From assembly GCA_030745835.1 (NCBI GenBank), contig JASLNU010000058.1, positions 14,642 through 78,641 of the forward strand: a DNA stretch of 64,000 nucleotides, in the 5' to 3' direction. This DNA comes from GCA-2687515 sp002687515. Its GTDB lineage: Bacteria; Pseudomonadota; Alphaproteobacteria; Rhodospirillales; UBA2165. Position numbers and translations under genes: made by a program. Positions 1 to 7,645 of this stretch are shown one piece after another. The notes beneath the pieces are model-generated. The model saw only the letters and a program-made list of their open reading frames with translations. It did no database searches and was not told where the DNA came from. Position 1 is the first letter of the stretch. Every line of letters begins with the position of its first letter.

Positions 1-237
1 TTTGCCGACGCGGACGGTTTCGCTCAAATGATGGTCGAAACAAAGATGCACGCCGTCGACGTAGGGCAGGTTGGTGGTGATGTCGTGTTCGGTTATTTCG
101 ACGCGGCCCTGCTGCACGTCGCGCGGTTCCGCGAACAGAACCTCATGATCAATCATATCCAGCTCGATCAGCAGGCTGCCAGCGACGACGCCGTCAAAAT
201 CCGCGCGCGTCACCAGTCGAAATTTGTCTTCGGCCAT
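1..237 (-). CDS. DHH-family phosphoesterase, N-terminal part only (runs off the left edge)
   Basis: The minus strand reads an open frame from an ATG at 237 to the window edge, 79 residues. It contains DFDG at residues 13-16 and FDHH at 67-70, the metal-binding motifs expected near the N-terminus of DHH phosphoesterases such as exopolyphosphatase or oligoribonuclease relatives. A good ribosome site, GGAGAGG, lies five bases before the ATG, which fixes the start. The gene follows ccmI in the same direction after 72 bases and could be the last gene of the ccm transcript. Substrate cannot be decided because the DHHA1 part is outside the window. Confidence 0.8.
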   Translation of the reverse strand, partial: MAEDKFRLVTRADFDGVVAGSLLIELDMIDHEVLFAEPRDVQQGRVEITEHDITTNLPYVDGVHLCFDHHLSETVRVGK

Positions 238-309
238 GAACGCCTCTCCGCAAACACCACAAGTCCCTAAATATGGTATTCGTGGCCCGAATATCAAGCG
301 TAAAACCGT

Positions 310-1473
310 TTAATTGGCTGGTGTTTTGCCTGGAAAATTGCTGGCCGTCCCGCCGCCTTCGATGTGCGCCGCCCTGGCCTCGGCCAAGGCCGCCTTTTCG
401 GTTTCACCCAATACCTTGTAAGCCCGCGCCAGGCGCCGCCAGCCCGGCGCATCGTCCGGGTATTCGCGAAGCCGCGTTACCAGCTGTTCGACCATGCCGA
501 GGATAAACCGGGCGCGATCGGTATCGGACATCCGGGATGCGGCGTCGACATCTTCCTGCCTCGGACCCCTTGGTTTTTGCCGTGGGCCGATGGCCGGCGC
601 GGAACCGGTGGCCGGCGCCAGCCTTGGCTTGACGGCGGCGGCATCGATACCGCCGGCTTCGGCGGCGGACGCGATCCGGCGGCGCACGCCAGCCAGCCAG
701 GGCGCGTCCGGCGGCGAAACCGCGATCAGATCGATCCAGCTTTGCACGGCGCGGGCATGGGCTCCCGCTTGCAGGTGCGCGGCACCCTGGTAGAAGAGCG
801 CCTTCGGGTCGCGCGGATCGACCCTGAGCGCGGCTTCGATCGCGGCCCTGGAACCGGCATCGAAACGCTGCCCCGCCGCCATGAACAGGGCTTCGCCCAA
901 GGATGCGTGGATGTCGGCGCGCGCCGGCGCCAGTTCGCTGGCCCGCCGGAACGCCCGCGCCGCCTTGGCGTATTCGTTTAGCCGCGCATAGGATTTGCCG
1001 AGCAGCATCCAGCCTTCCAGGCGTTCCGGTGATTGCTGCATCCGCTTGGCCAGGGTTTCGACCACCTTGCGCATGTTCGCCTGCTCTGCGGTGTCGGCGG
1101 CTCGGCGTTCGGCATGGGGCTGGCCGGGAAGCTGCGGCGATCCGAGCAGGCCGTAAATGGCGAAAGAGAGGACCGGCACCAGGACGGCAATGGTAATCGC
1201 CGCCGCCAGCGGCCTTGATTTTGCCGGCCCGGCCGCTTTGCCATCGCTATCTTCGCCGGCGTCCTCGAGCCGGCGTCCGATCTCCTGGGCCAGCGCCTCG
1301 GCCGCGGCCGCGTCGATCAGGCCGCGCGCCTTATCGCTTTCGATCTCCGCGATCTGGTCCTGATAGACGCCGCGTTCCTGACCGCCCCTGGCTTGACGGC
1401 GGCGAAACATGGGCACCAGCAAGCTCAAAAGAACGGCGGCGGACAAAAGGGCGGCGGCGATCCAGACGTTCAT
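310..1473 (-). CDS. ccmI: Cytochrome c maturation protein CcmI (TPR heme-lyase subunit)
   Basis: 387 residues. CcmI belongs to the membrane complex that presents apocytochrome c to the heme ligation machinery. The N-terminus has a membrane segment at about residues 2-23 followed by an arginine-rich cytoplasmic stretch, and a second segment lies near 90-109. The rest is periplasmic with tetratricopeptide-like helices, for example around WMLLGKSYARLNEYAKAA. The start is the ATG at 1473, which overlaps the ccmH stop by four bases (ATGA); an open frame extends further upstream but does not look coding. Two-membrane-segment architecture and position next to ccmH agree with the family. Confidence 0.92.
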   Translation of the reverse strand: MNVWIAAALLSAAVLLSLLVPMFRRRQARGGQERGVYQDQIAEIESDKARGLIDAAAAEALAQEIGRRLEDAGEDSDGKAAGPAKSRPLAAAITIAVLVPVLSFAIYGLLGSPQLPGQPHAERRAADTAEQANMRKVVETLAKRMQQSPERLEGWMLLGKSYARLNEYAKAARAFRRASELAPARADIHASLGEALFMAAGQRFDAGSRAAIEAALRVDPRDPKALFYQGAAHLQAGAHARAVQSWIDLIAVSPPDAPWLAGVRRRIASAAEAGGIDAAAVKPRLAPATGSAPAIGPRQKPRGPRQEDVDAASRMSDTDRARFILGMVEQLVTRLREYPDDAPGWRRLARAYKVLGETEKAALAEARAAHIEGGGTASNFPGKTPAN

Positions 1474-1910
1474 TTGCCGGCGTCCTTGCCGCTTCCCGCC
1501 GCCGGCCCGGCGGAGGATTGGCGGCGGAAATAAAGGACGATGCCAAGCAAGCCGATAAGCGCGAACAGGATCGGGCCGAGCCATAGTACCGCCGTCGTCG
1601 CCCGTACCGGCGGGCGCAAAAGCACGTAATCGCCATAGCGGGACACCACGTAATCGATCACCGCCTGGTCGGAATCGCCGGCCACCAGCCGTTCGCGCAC
1701 CAGCATCCTCAAGTCGCGCGCCAGCTGGGCGTCGGAATCGTCGATCGACTGGTTCTGACAGACGACACAGCGCAGGCCCTTTGATATGTCGCGGGCGCGG
1801 GCCTCGAGTGCGCTGTCTTTCAGTATTTCATCGGGATTGACGGCGCCCGCCGGGACAGCCAATGCAAGCGCCAGCAGGAACGGCAGCAGCATCAGGATCG
1901 CGCGCCTCAT
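1470..1910 (-). CDS. ccmH: Cytochrome c maturation protein CcmH
   Basis: 146 residues, the size of the short CcmH form that works together with CcmI. A cleavable signal sequence ends near residue 23 (VPAGA). The RCVVCQNQ motif supplies the redox cysteines C48 and C51, which reduce the haem-binding cysteines of apocytochrome c in the periplasm. One membrane helix lies near residues 105-125. The start at 1910 overlaps the ccmG stop by four bases and the stop overlaps the ccmI start by four, so translation is probably coupled through ccmG-ccmH-ccmI. Confidence 0.93.
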   Translation of the reverse strand: MRRAILMLLPFLLALALAVPAGAVNPDEILKDSALEARARDISKGLRCVVCQNQSIDDSDAQLARDLRMLVRERLVAGDSDQAVIDYVVSRYGDYVLLRPPVRATTAVLWLGPILFALIGLLGIVLYFRRQSSAGPAAGSGKDAGK

Positions 1911-2446
1911 TGCTGCCTCAGTTTCTTGATGATCGGGAACAGCGTCTGGCTCCAATTGGTATCGTTGAGAACCCCGATATGCTTGTAGCGGATGATGCCG
2001 GCCTGATCGACGATGAAGCTCTCGGGCGCCCCGGAAACACCGAAGGCGATGGCGCCGCGGCTGTTCGGGTCATCGCCGATCAGCAGATAGGGGTTGCCGT
2101 GCTTCTTCAGCCAGCGCGGCCCCGCCGTGCGGTCCTTCTCGCGCCAGTCGATGCCGTAAACCGGGATGATCTTTTCCCGGGTCAATTTCATCAGGAACGG
2201 GTGCTCGGCAAGGCAGGCATAGCACCAGGAGCCGAATATATTGACCAGCGTCACCTTGCCCTTGAGATCATTGCTGGAAAAGCCGCGCGCCGAGCCCTCG
2301 ATGGGGGGCAGCGAAAATTCCGGCACCGGCTGATTGATCAGCACCGACGGCAGTTTCGAGGGATCGCGCTTCAGGCCGAGGGTGAAATAGATGGCGAGGA
2401 TAGCCAGCACCAGGATCGGCGCGAGAAAGGCAAGCCGCTTGATCAT
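1907..2446 (-). CDS. ccmG: Thiol:disulfide interchange protein CcmG/DsbE
   Basis: 179 residues: a membrane anchor at about residues 5-23 and a periplasmic thioredoxin fold. The active site is WCYAC (C75, C78), and the conserved cis-proline is in GVSGAPESF (P141). CcmG keeps apocytochrome and CcmH thiols reduced. The dipeptide YA between the cysteines differs from the proline-containing pair common in CcmG (for example WCVPC), which could shift redox potential; that consequence is inference. The gene sits 12 bases after ccmF and overlaps ccmH by four bases. Confidence 0.93.
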   Translation of the reverse strand: MIKRLAFLAPILVLAILAIYFTLGLKRDPSKLPSVLINQPVPEFSLPPIEGSARGFSSNDLKGKVTLVNIFGSWCYACLAEHPFLMKLTREKIIPVYGIDWREKDRTAGPRWLKKHGNPYLLIGDDPNSRGAIAFGVSGAPESFIVDQAGIIRYKHIGVLNDTNWSQTLFPIIKKLRQQ

Positions 2447-2458
2447 TGCCGCGGTCCG

Positions 2459-4441
2459 TTACACTTCGGCCGCCGCGCCCGCCGGCGGGTGGCTCCTGGA
2501 TGGCGCACCGATGCGGTAGCGCCGGTCGGAAAGGCTGATACCGGCGCCGAGCACCATGATCAGCGCGCCGGTCCACATCCACGGCACCAGCGGATTGAAA
2601 TAGATGCGGGTGACGTAACCGCCCTTGCCGTCGGGATCGCCGATCACGGCATAGAGATCGCCAAGGAATGTGGGCTCGATCGCGGCTTCGGTGGTCGGCA
2701 TGCGGCTGACCAGATAGGTGCGTTTTTCGGGCTCGAGGGTGATCCGGAAGCGGTTGCCTTTTGTCACTTCAAACTCGCCGCGCAGCGCCGTGTAATTGGG
2801 CCCATCGACGGTCTTGGCGCCCTTTAGGGTGTAAGCATAGCCGCCGACCTCGACGCTATCGCCGGGGCGCATCACCTGGATGCTTTCGGTGCGCCAGGCG
2901 CTCGACGCGGTCATGCCGGCGATGGCGATGGCCAGCCCGCCATGGGCCAGGGTCATGCCCCAACTGGCGCGCGGCTGGCGCCGGATACGCCGCCAGGTGT
3001 CGCCGATGCCAGATTGGAAAAGGCGCACGCGGGCGGCGAATTCATACAAGGTGGCAGCCAACAGCCATGCCGCCAAACCGATGCCAAACGACGCCAGGGC
3101 GCCGGCCCGGTCGATCGACAGCCAGATGGCGAAGCCCGCCAACACGGCGATCACGGCGACGAATTTGAGCCGTATCAGCGCGCCGGTGCCATCGGCGCGC
3201 TTCCATTGCAACAGCGGCGCGACGCCCATCAACAGGATCGCCGGGATCATCATCGGCACGAACACGGTATCGAAATAGGGCGCCCCCACCGACACCTTGC
3301 CGAGATCGAGGACATCGAGGAATAAGGGGTAAAGGGTGCCGAGCAGCACCGAGGCGGCGGCCACGGTGAGCAGGAAATTATTGACCAAAAGCCCGCCTTC
3401 CCTGGATATCGGCAGGAAGCTGCCGCCGCCGGCAAGGTTCGGCCCGCGCCAGGCAAACAGGGCGAAGGCGGCGCCGACGGTGATCACCAGGAAGGCCAGG
3501 ATGAAGACGCCGCGGCTGGGATCGGTTGCGAAGGCGTGCACCGAGGTCAGCACACCGGAGCGCACCAGGAAGGTACCCAAGAGGCTGAGCGCGAAGGCGA
3601 TGATCGCCAGGAACACGGTCCAGGCTTTCAAGGCGTCGCGCTTTTCGGATACGATCGCCGAATGCAGGAGCGCCGTCGCCGCCAGCCACGGCATGAATGA
3701 GGCGTTTTCGACTGGGTCCCAGAACCACCAGCCGCCCCAGCCGAGCTCGTAATAGGCCCACCAGGAGCCGAGCACGATGCCGGCCGTCAGGAAGGCCCAT
3801 GCGGCCAGCGTCCAGGGCCGCACCCAGCGCGCCCAGGCGGCGTCGATGCGCCCCTCGATGAGGGCGGCGACGGCGAAGGAAAAGGCGGTCGAAAGCCCGA
3901 CATAGCCGAGATAGAGGAGCGGCGGATGGAAAGCCAGGCCCGGATCCTGCAGCAATGGATTGAGATCGCGGCCGTCGATGGGCGCCGGGTTGAGCCGCTC
4001 GAACGGGTTCGAGGTGAACAGGATGAAGGCCAGGACGCCGATGCCGATCAGCGCCTGCACGCCCAACACCCTAACTTTAAGGCTGGGCCGGAGGTTGCCG
4101 CCGAAGAGCGCGACGGCGGCGCCGTAGAGGGCCAATATGAAGGCCCACATCAGCATCGAGCCCTCGTGGTTGCCCCAGACGCCCGACACCTTGTAGAGCA
4201 TCGGCTTCAATGTATGGGAATTGGCGGCGACGTTGGCGACCGAAAAATCAGAGGTCACGAAGGCATGCGTCAGGGCGCCGAATGACAGCGCGATCAAAAC
4301 CGCCTGGGTCAGCGCCGCGGGGCCGGCCATCGCCATCCAGCCGGCATTGCCGCGCCCGGTGCCGGCCAGCGCAGTGAAGGCCTGGACGGCGGCCACGGCG
4401 AGCGCCAGGATTAGCGCGAAATGCCCGATCTCGGCGATCAT
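2459..4441 (-). CDS. ccmF: Heme lyase CcmF
   Basis: 660 residues, a polytopic membrane protein of normal CcmF length. It carries the tryptophan-rich WWD haem-handling motif at about residues 235-252 (WGGWWFWDPVENASFMPW) and the flanking GVWGNHEGSMLMW region near 88-99. CcmF takes haem from holo-CcmE and, with CcmH and CcmI, attaches it to apocytochrome c. The start is the ATG at 4441, which overlaps the ccmE stop (ATGA); the frame stays open upstream across ccmE but that part is not a CcmF sequence. Confidence 0.95.
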   Translation of the reverse strand: MIAEIGHFALILALAVAAVQAFTALAGTGRGNAGWMAMAGPAALTQAVLIALSFGALTHAFVTSDFSVANVAANSHTLKPMLYKVSGVWGNHEGSMLMWAFILALYGAAVALFGGNLRPSLKVRVLGVQALIGIGVLAFILFTSNPFERLNPAPIDGRDLNPLLQDPGLAFHPPLLYLGYVGLSTAFSFAVAALIEGRIDAAWARWVRPWTLAAWAFLTAGIVLGSWWAYYELGWGGWWFWDPVENASFMPWLAATALLHSAIVSEKRDALKAWTVFLAIIAFALSLLGTFLVRSGVLTSVHAFATDPSRGVFILAFLVITVGAAFALFAWRGPNLAGGGSFLPISREGGLLVNNFLLTVAAASVLLGTLYPLFLDVLDLGKVSVGAPYFDTVFVPMMIPAILLMGVAPLLQWKRADGTGALIRLKFVAVIAVLAGFAIWLSIDRAGALASFGIGLAAWLLAATLYEFAARVRLFQSGIGDTWRRIRRQPRASWGMTLAHGGLAIAIAGMTASSAWRTESIQVMRPGDSVEVGGYAYTLKGAKTVDGPNYTALRGEFEVTKGNRFRITLEPEKRTYLVSRMPTTEAAIEPTFLGDLYAVIGDPDGKGGYVTRIYFNPLVPWMWTGALIMVLGAGISLSDRRYRIGAPSRSHPPAGAAAEV

Positions 4442-4917
4442 TTTGCGCCTTTCTCCTGATCGCCTTTCCCAGGCCCGCCTTTCCCCGTCCCACCCTTCCA
4501 TTGCCCCGATTTCTTGATGGCGTCGGCGACCTCGGCCGGCATGTAGGTTTCGTCGTGCTTGGCCAGAACCTCGGTGGCGACGAAGACGCCGTCCTTGAAA
4601 TGGCCCTCGGCGACGACGCCTTGGCCCTCGCGGAACAGGTCGGGCAGGATGCCGCGAAATCTGACTTGAACCGAATTGGCGAGATCGGTGACGGTGAAAC
4701 GGACCACCGCGTCGCCCTCTTTCCTGAGGCTGCCCTTTTCCACCAGGCCGCCGACGCGCAGCCGCCGCTGCGGCGCGATTTCCTTGGTCTTGAGATCGGT
4801 GGGGCTGTGGAAAAACACCAGGTTTTCCTGAAACGCGGTGAGCACCAGCGCGGTGGCGGCGGCCAGCAGCAGAAAGCCGAGGGAAATGAGGGCGAGCCGT
4901 TGATGCTTGGGTTTCAT
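4438..4917 (-). CDS. ccmE: Heme chaperone CcmE
   Basis: 159 residues with one N-terminal membrane anchor (about residues 9-29) and a periplasmic beta-barrel domain. H121 in LAKHDETYMP is the histidine that binds haem covalently, followed by the conserved tyrosine. The C-terminal tail is rich in glycine and lysine (KGGTGKGGPGKGDQEKGAK), a low-complexity end common in this family. Four-base overlaps on both sides (ccmD upstream, ccmF downstream) place it firmly in the ccm operon. Confidence 0.95.
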   Translation of the reverse strand: MKPKHQRLALISLGFLLLAAATALVLTAFQENLVFFHSPTDLKTKEIAPQRRLRVGGLVEKGSLRKEGDAVVRFTVTDLANSVQVRFRGILPDLFREGQGVVAEGHFKDGVFVATEVLAKHDETYMPAEVADAIKKSGQWKGGTGKGGPGKGDQEKGAK

Positions 4918-5105
4918 CGGCCCGCCTCATCGCCATTATCGGCCTCGGCATTATATTGCCTGAGGCTTTGCAGCAGCGCTTCGGAACGCTTGAGCCGGGC
5001 GCGGCTCTGCCACAGCAGCGCGATCAGGACCGCCGCCGACAATCCATAGGCCGGCCAAATGAAGGCTCCGTAACCGCCCATCTCAAAAAAGCTGCTCAAT
5101 TCCAT
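4914..5105 (-). CDS. ccmD: Heme exporter protein CcmD
   Basis: 63 residues. A single membrane helix at about residues 12-32 (GAFIWPAYGLSAAVLIALLW) is followed by a basic amphipathic cytoplasmic tail, the usual CcmD form. CcmD helps release holo-CcmE from the CcmABC complex. The stop overlaps the ccmE start by four bases. Identification rests on size, topology and position, since CcmD sequences are poorly conserved. Confidence 0.9.
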   Translation of the reverse strand: MELSSFFEMGGYGAFIWPAYGLSAAVLIALLWQSRARLKRSEALLQSLRQYNAEADNGDEAGR

Positions 5106-5146
5106 TCGATTCCCATCAAGTCTCCCGGGCGCCGGTCACGCACCGG

Positions 5147-5866
5147 TCACGCACCGGTTTGGCGCAGGCGCAGCGCCTGGATGCGGGCGTCGTTGAACTC
5201 GGCGCGGACGCGCACGAACATCACCCAGAAGTAAAAGGCGGTATAGCCGACCGCCATCAACAACAGCGGCGTCAGCATCGAGGGATCGATCGCCGGGCCG
5301 CCCATCTTCACGACACTGGCCGGCTGATGCAGGGTGTTCCACCAATCCACCGAAAACTTGATGATCGGCACATTGATGGCGCCGACGATGGCCAGGATGG
5401 CGGCGGCGCGGGCGCCCCGGGCGCGGTCGTCGAAGGCGCCTTCCAGCGCCATATAGCCGAGATAGAGGAACAACAGGATCAGCACCGATGTCAGGCGCGC
5501 GTCCCACACCCACCAGGCGCCCCACATCGGTTTGCCCCACAAGGAGCCGGTGGCCAGCGCCAGGAAGGTGAAGGCGGCGCCGATCGGCGCCGTGGCGCGG
5601 GCCACCACATGGGCGATCAGGTGCCGCCAGACCAAGCCGACGGCGCTGGCCGCAGCCAGGGCTGAATAGCAGAACATGGCCATCCAGGCGGCCGGCACAT
5701 GCACATACATGATGCGCACGGTTTCGCTCTGCTGGTAATCGGCGGGCGAGGCGAGAAGCGCGAAATACAGCCCGGCGGCGATGCAAATCAGGCTCAAGCC
5801 CGCGGCCCAGGGCTGCAGGGCGCCGATAAGCTTCAAAAATCGGGTCGGATTGGCGAAACGGTGCAT
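5147..5866 (-). CDS. ccmC: Heme exporter/lyase CcmC
   Basis: 239 residues with about six membrane helices. The WWD motif WGAWWVWD lies at residues 115-122, and H56 in YVHVP is the first of the conserved haem-ligating histidines. CcmC loads haem onto CcmE. An 11-base tandem duplication (CCGGTCACGCA) covers the stop codon at 5147 and the bases just after it, so the exact C-terminus may vary between relatives. 80 bases separate it from ccmB upstream and 41 from ccmD downstream. Confidence 0.95.
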   Translation of the reverse strand: MHRFANPTRFLKLIGALQPWAAGLSLICIAAGLYFALLASPADYQQSETVRIMYVHVPAAWMAMFCYSALAAASAVGLVWRHLIAHVVARATAPIGAAFTFLALATGSLWGKPMWGAWWVWDARLTSVLILLFLYLGYMALEGAFDDRARGARAAAILAIVGAINVPIIKFSVDWWNTLHQPASVVKMGGPAIDPSMLTPLLLMAVGYTAFYFWVMFVRVRAEFNDARIQALRLRQTGA

Positions 5867-5946
5867 GGTTGTCGTTCTAAATGTCTTGGGCGCTGATATC
5901 CAGCCGCTCTCGATCTTTTGACCTGGTTAATCCTATTTGACCTAGT

Positions 5947-6612
5947 TCATTCCGCCGCCTGACGCAAGGCGGCGGCGCCGGCCCAGGGCGTCAACGCCGC
6001 CGCGCCGAGCAGCAATCCGCCCAAAATCAAAAGCTGCGCTTTGCTTTCTAGCCCGGTCAGGCTGGCGTCGACGGCGCTGACCCCGAAGATCAGCACCGGA
6101 ATGAACAGCGGCAGCACCAACAGCGACAATAGAACGCCGGATCGCCTTGCGCCCAGGGTCAGCGCCGCGCCGACGCCGCCGATCAGGCTCAGGCTGGGGG
6201 TGCCGAGGGCCAACGCCAGGAGCATCACCGGATAGCCGTCGGCGCCCATGTTCAGCAAGACCCCGAGCAGCGGCGAAACGATGATCAGCGGCGCCCCGGT
6301 GGTCAGCCAATGGGCGGCGGCCTTGGCGAGGAACTGCAATTCCAGCGGCAGCGGCGACAAGACCAGCAATTCCAGGGTTCCGTCGGCGTGGTCGGCCTGG
6401 AACAAACGGTCCATCGACAGCATCGCGGCGAGCAGCGCCGCCACCCAGATGACGCCGGCGGCGATGCGCGCCAGGATGCCCGGTTCCGGCCCGACGCCGA
6501 GCGGGAACAGAACCACCACCAGGACGAAAAAGACGATGACCATCATGCTGTCGGCGCCCTGGCGCAGGGCCAGGCGGATATCGCGCCGGATCAATGCGCC
6601 GAGGGCGCTCAT
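5947..6612 (-). CDS. ccmB: Heme exporter membrane subunit CcmB
   Basis: 221 residues, six predicted membrane helices, standard CcmB length. Typical family stretches include the N-terminal RRDIRLALRQGAD and the central FQADHADGTLELLVLSPLP. CcmB is the membrane partner of the ATPase CcmA, and the complex drives release of haem-loaded CcmE. The start overlaps the ccmA stop by four bases. Confidence 0.95.
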   Translation of the reverse strand: MSALGALIRRDIRLALRQGADSMMVIVFFVLVVVLFPLGVGPEPGILARIAAGVIWVAALLAAMLSMDRLFQADHADGTLELLVLSPLPLELQFLAKAAAHWLTTGAPLIIVSPLLGVLLNMGADGYPVMLLALALGTPSLSLIGGVGAALTLGARRSGVLLSLLVLPLFIPVLIFGVSAVDASLTGLESKAQLLILGGLLLGAAALTPWAGAAALRQAAE

Positions 6613-7253
6613 GAAACCGCCGCCCCGACTGAATTTCTGTCCGAATATCGGTCGAGTTCGAGAACCCTGCCGTCCGACGGGTCGCGCCCGTGCGAGGCCA
6701 TGACGACGCTGCCGCCGTTTCCGGTGTGGCGCTTGATCTCGTCCTCGAGAATGGCGGCCGATGCGGTATCGAGCGATGTGGTCGGCTCGTCGAGCAGCCA
6801 GAGGGCCGCCGGAACCGCCGCCAGGCGCGCCAGGTTCAGGCGCCGCCTTTGCCCCGCCGACAGGAAGCGCGCCGGCAATTCCGCCAGCCCGCCGATGTTG
6901 AAGCGTTCAAGCGCGGCTTCAATATTGCCCGTGGCGCTGCCACCCATGGCGCGCCAGAATTGCAGGTTCTCGGCGACGCTGAGGGCGCCCTTCACCGCAT
7001 CCTGGTGGCCGACAAAGATAAGCCGCGCCCGGTGCCCGTCGCGGTCTTCGGCGAGCGGCGCGCCATCCCAGGCGAGGCCCCCCTCGATCACCGGCAAGAG
7101 GCCGGCCATGACCCTCAAGAGGGTCGATTTGCCGCTGCCGTTGGGCCCGATGAGATGCAGAATCCCGCCGCCGCCGACATCGAAATCAAGGCCGCGAAAG
7201 ACGATCCGCTCACCGCGGAAACAGGTCAGGCCGCTTCCAGAAAATTGCGCCAT
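6609..7253 (-). CDS. ccmA: Heme exporter ATP-binding subunit CcmA
   Basis: 214 residues, an ABC ATPase. Walker A is GPNGSGKST at residues 36-44; the signature is degenerate in the CcmA manner (LSAGQRRRLNLARL) and Walker B ends in LLDEPT. It is the first gene of the minus-strand ccm cluster, so the promoter and any leader regulation must lie in 7254-7645; a minus-strand terminator-like hairpin sits 76 bases upstream. Confidence 0.95.
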   Translation of the reverse strand: MAQFSGSGLTCFRGERIVFRGLDFDVGGGGILHLIGPNGSGKSTLLRVMAGLLPVIEGGLAWDGAPLAEDRDGHRARLIFVGHQDAVKGALSVAENLQFWRAMGGSATGNIEAALERFNIGGLAELPARFLSAGQRRRLNLARLAAVPAALWLLDEPTTSLDTASAAILEDEIKRHTGNGGSVVMASHGRDPSDGRVLELDRYSDRNSVGAAVS

Positions 7254-7322
7254 CGGCGATCAATTCCTTTTCCAATCGCCCGCAACCTAGCCGAAGGGTA
7301 TTTCAATTGAAAGAAAGCTGAA

Positions 7323-7360
7323 AAAAAGCGGCCGGGAAGTCAGGGGGTGCTTCCCGGCCG
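7323..7360 (-). terminator. Intrinsic terminator on the minus strand, upstream of ccmA
   Basis: A perfect 11-bp inverted repeat (CGGCCGGGAAG at 7329-7339, CTTCCCGGCCG at 7350-7360) has a 10-base loop. Read on the minus strand it is followed by C and a run of seven T. No minus-strand gene lies between acnA and this point, so it must end a leader of the ccm transcript or a separate small RNA. Confidence 0.6.
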
Positions 7361-7450
7361 AAGTCTTTGGCATTATCTGCCATTAGGGGGGTAAGAGAGT
7401 ACTTGGTCTCTTAATCAGGAGGCCTGATCACCGCCATATAAGCCGGAGAA
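7361..7450 (-). ncRNA. Possible leader or small RNA ahead of ccmA
   Basis: On the minus strand this stretch carries a 6-bp hairpin (arms 7393-7398 and 7407-7412, AAGAGA and TCTCTT) and a weaker GGCA/TGCC hairpin, then runs into the terminator at 7360-7323. An 8-codon frame beginning at 7437 (MAVIRPPD) ends inside the region. No clear promoter was found, so the RNA is an inference from the terminator having no other client. The rest of 7254-7645 shows no gene. Confidence 0.3.
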
Positions 7451-7645
7451 TGTGTCTGAATTATGCCCCAATTGTCACCATTGTGTGATCGCCGGGCCGT
7501 CCATCTATAATCTTCCAGGTTCGCCGGGATAACCGCCATGGGGCTGGACGAGGCGAAGCCCGATGGTGTAGGCAGGAGCCGCCAAATTCAATTACTGGCC
7601 CAATAAATTGGCTAAAATCTAGCCGGAATATAGGAGGAGACGCCG

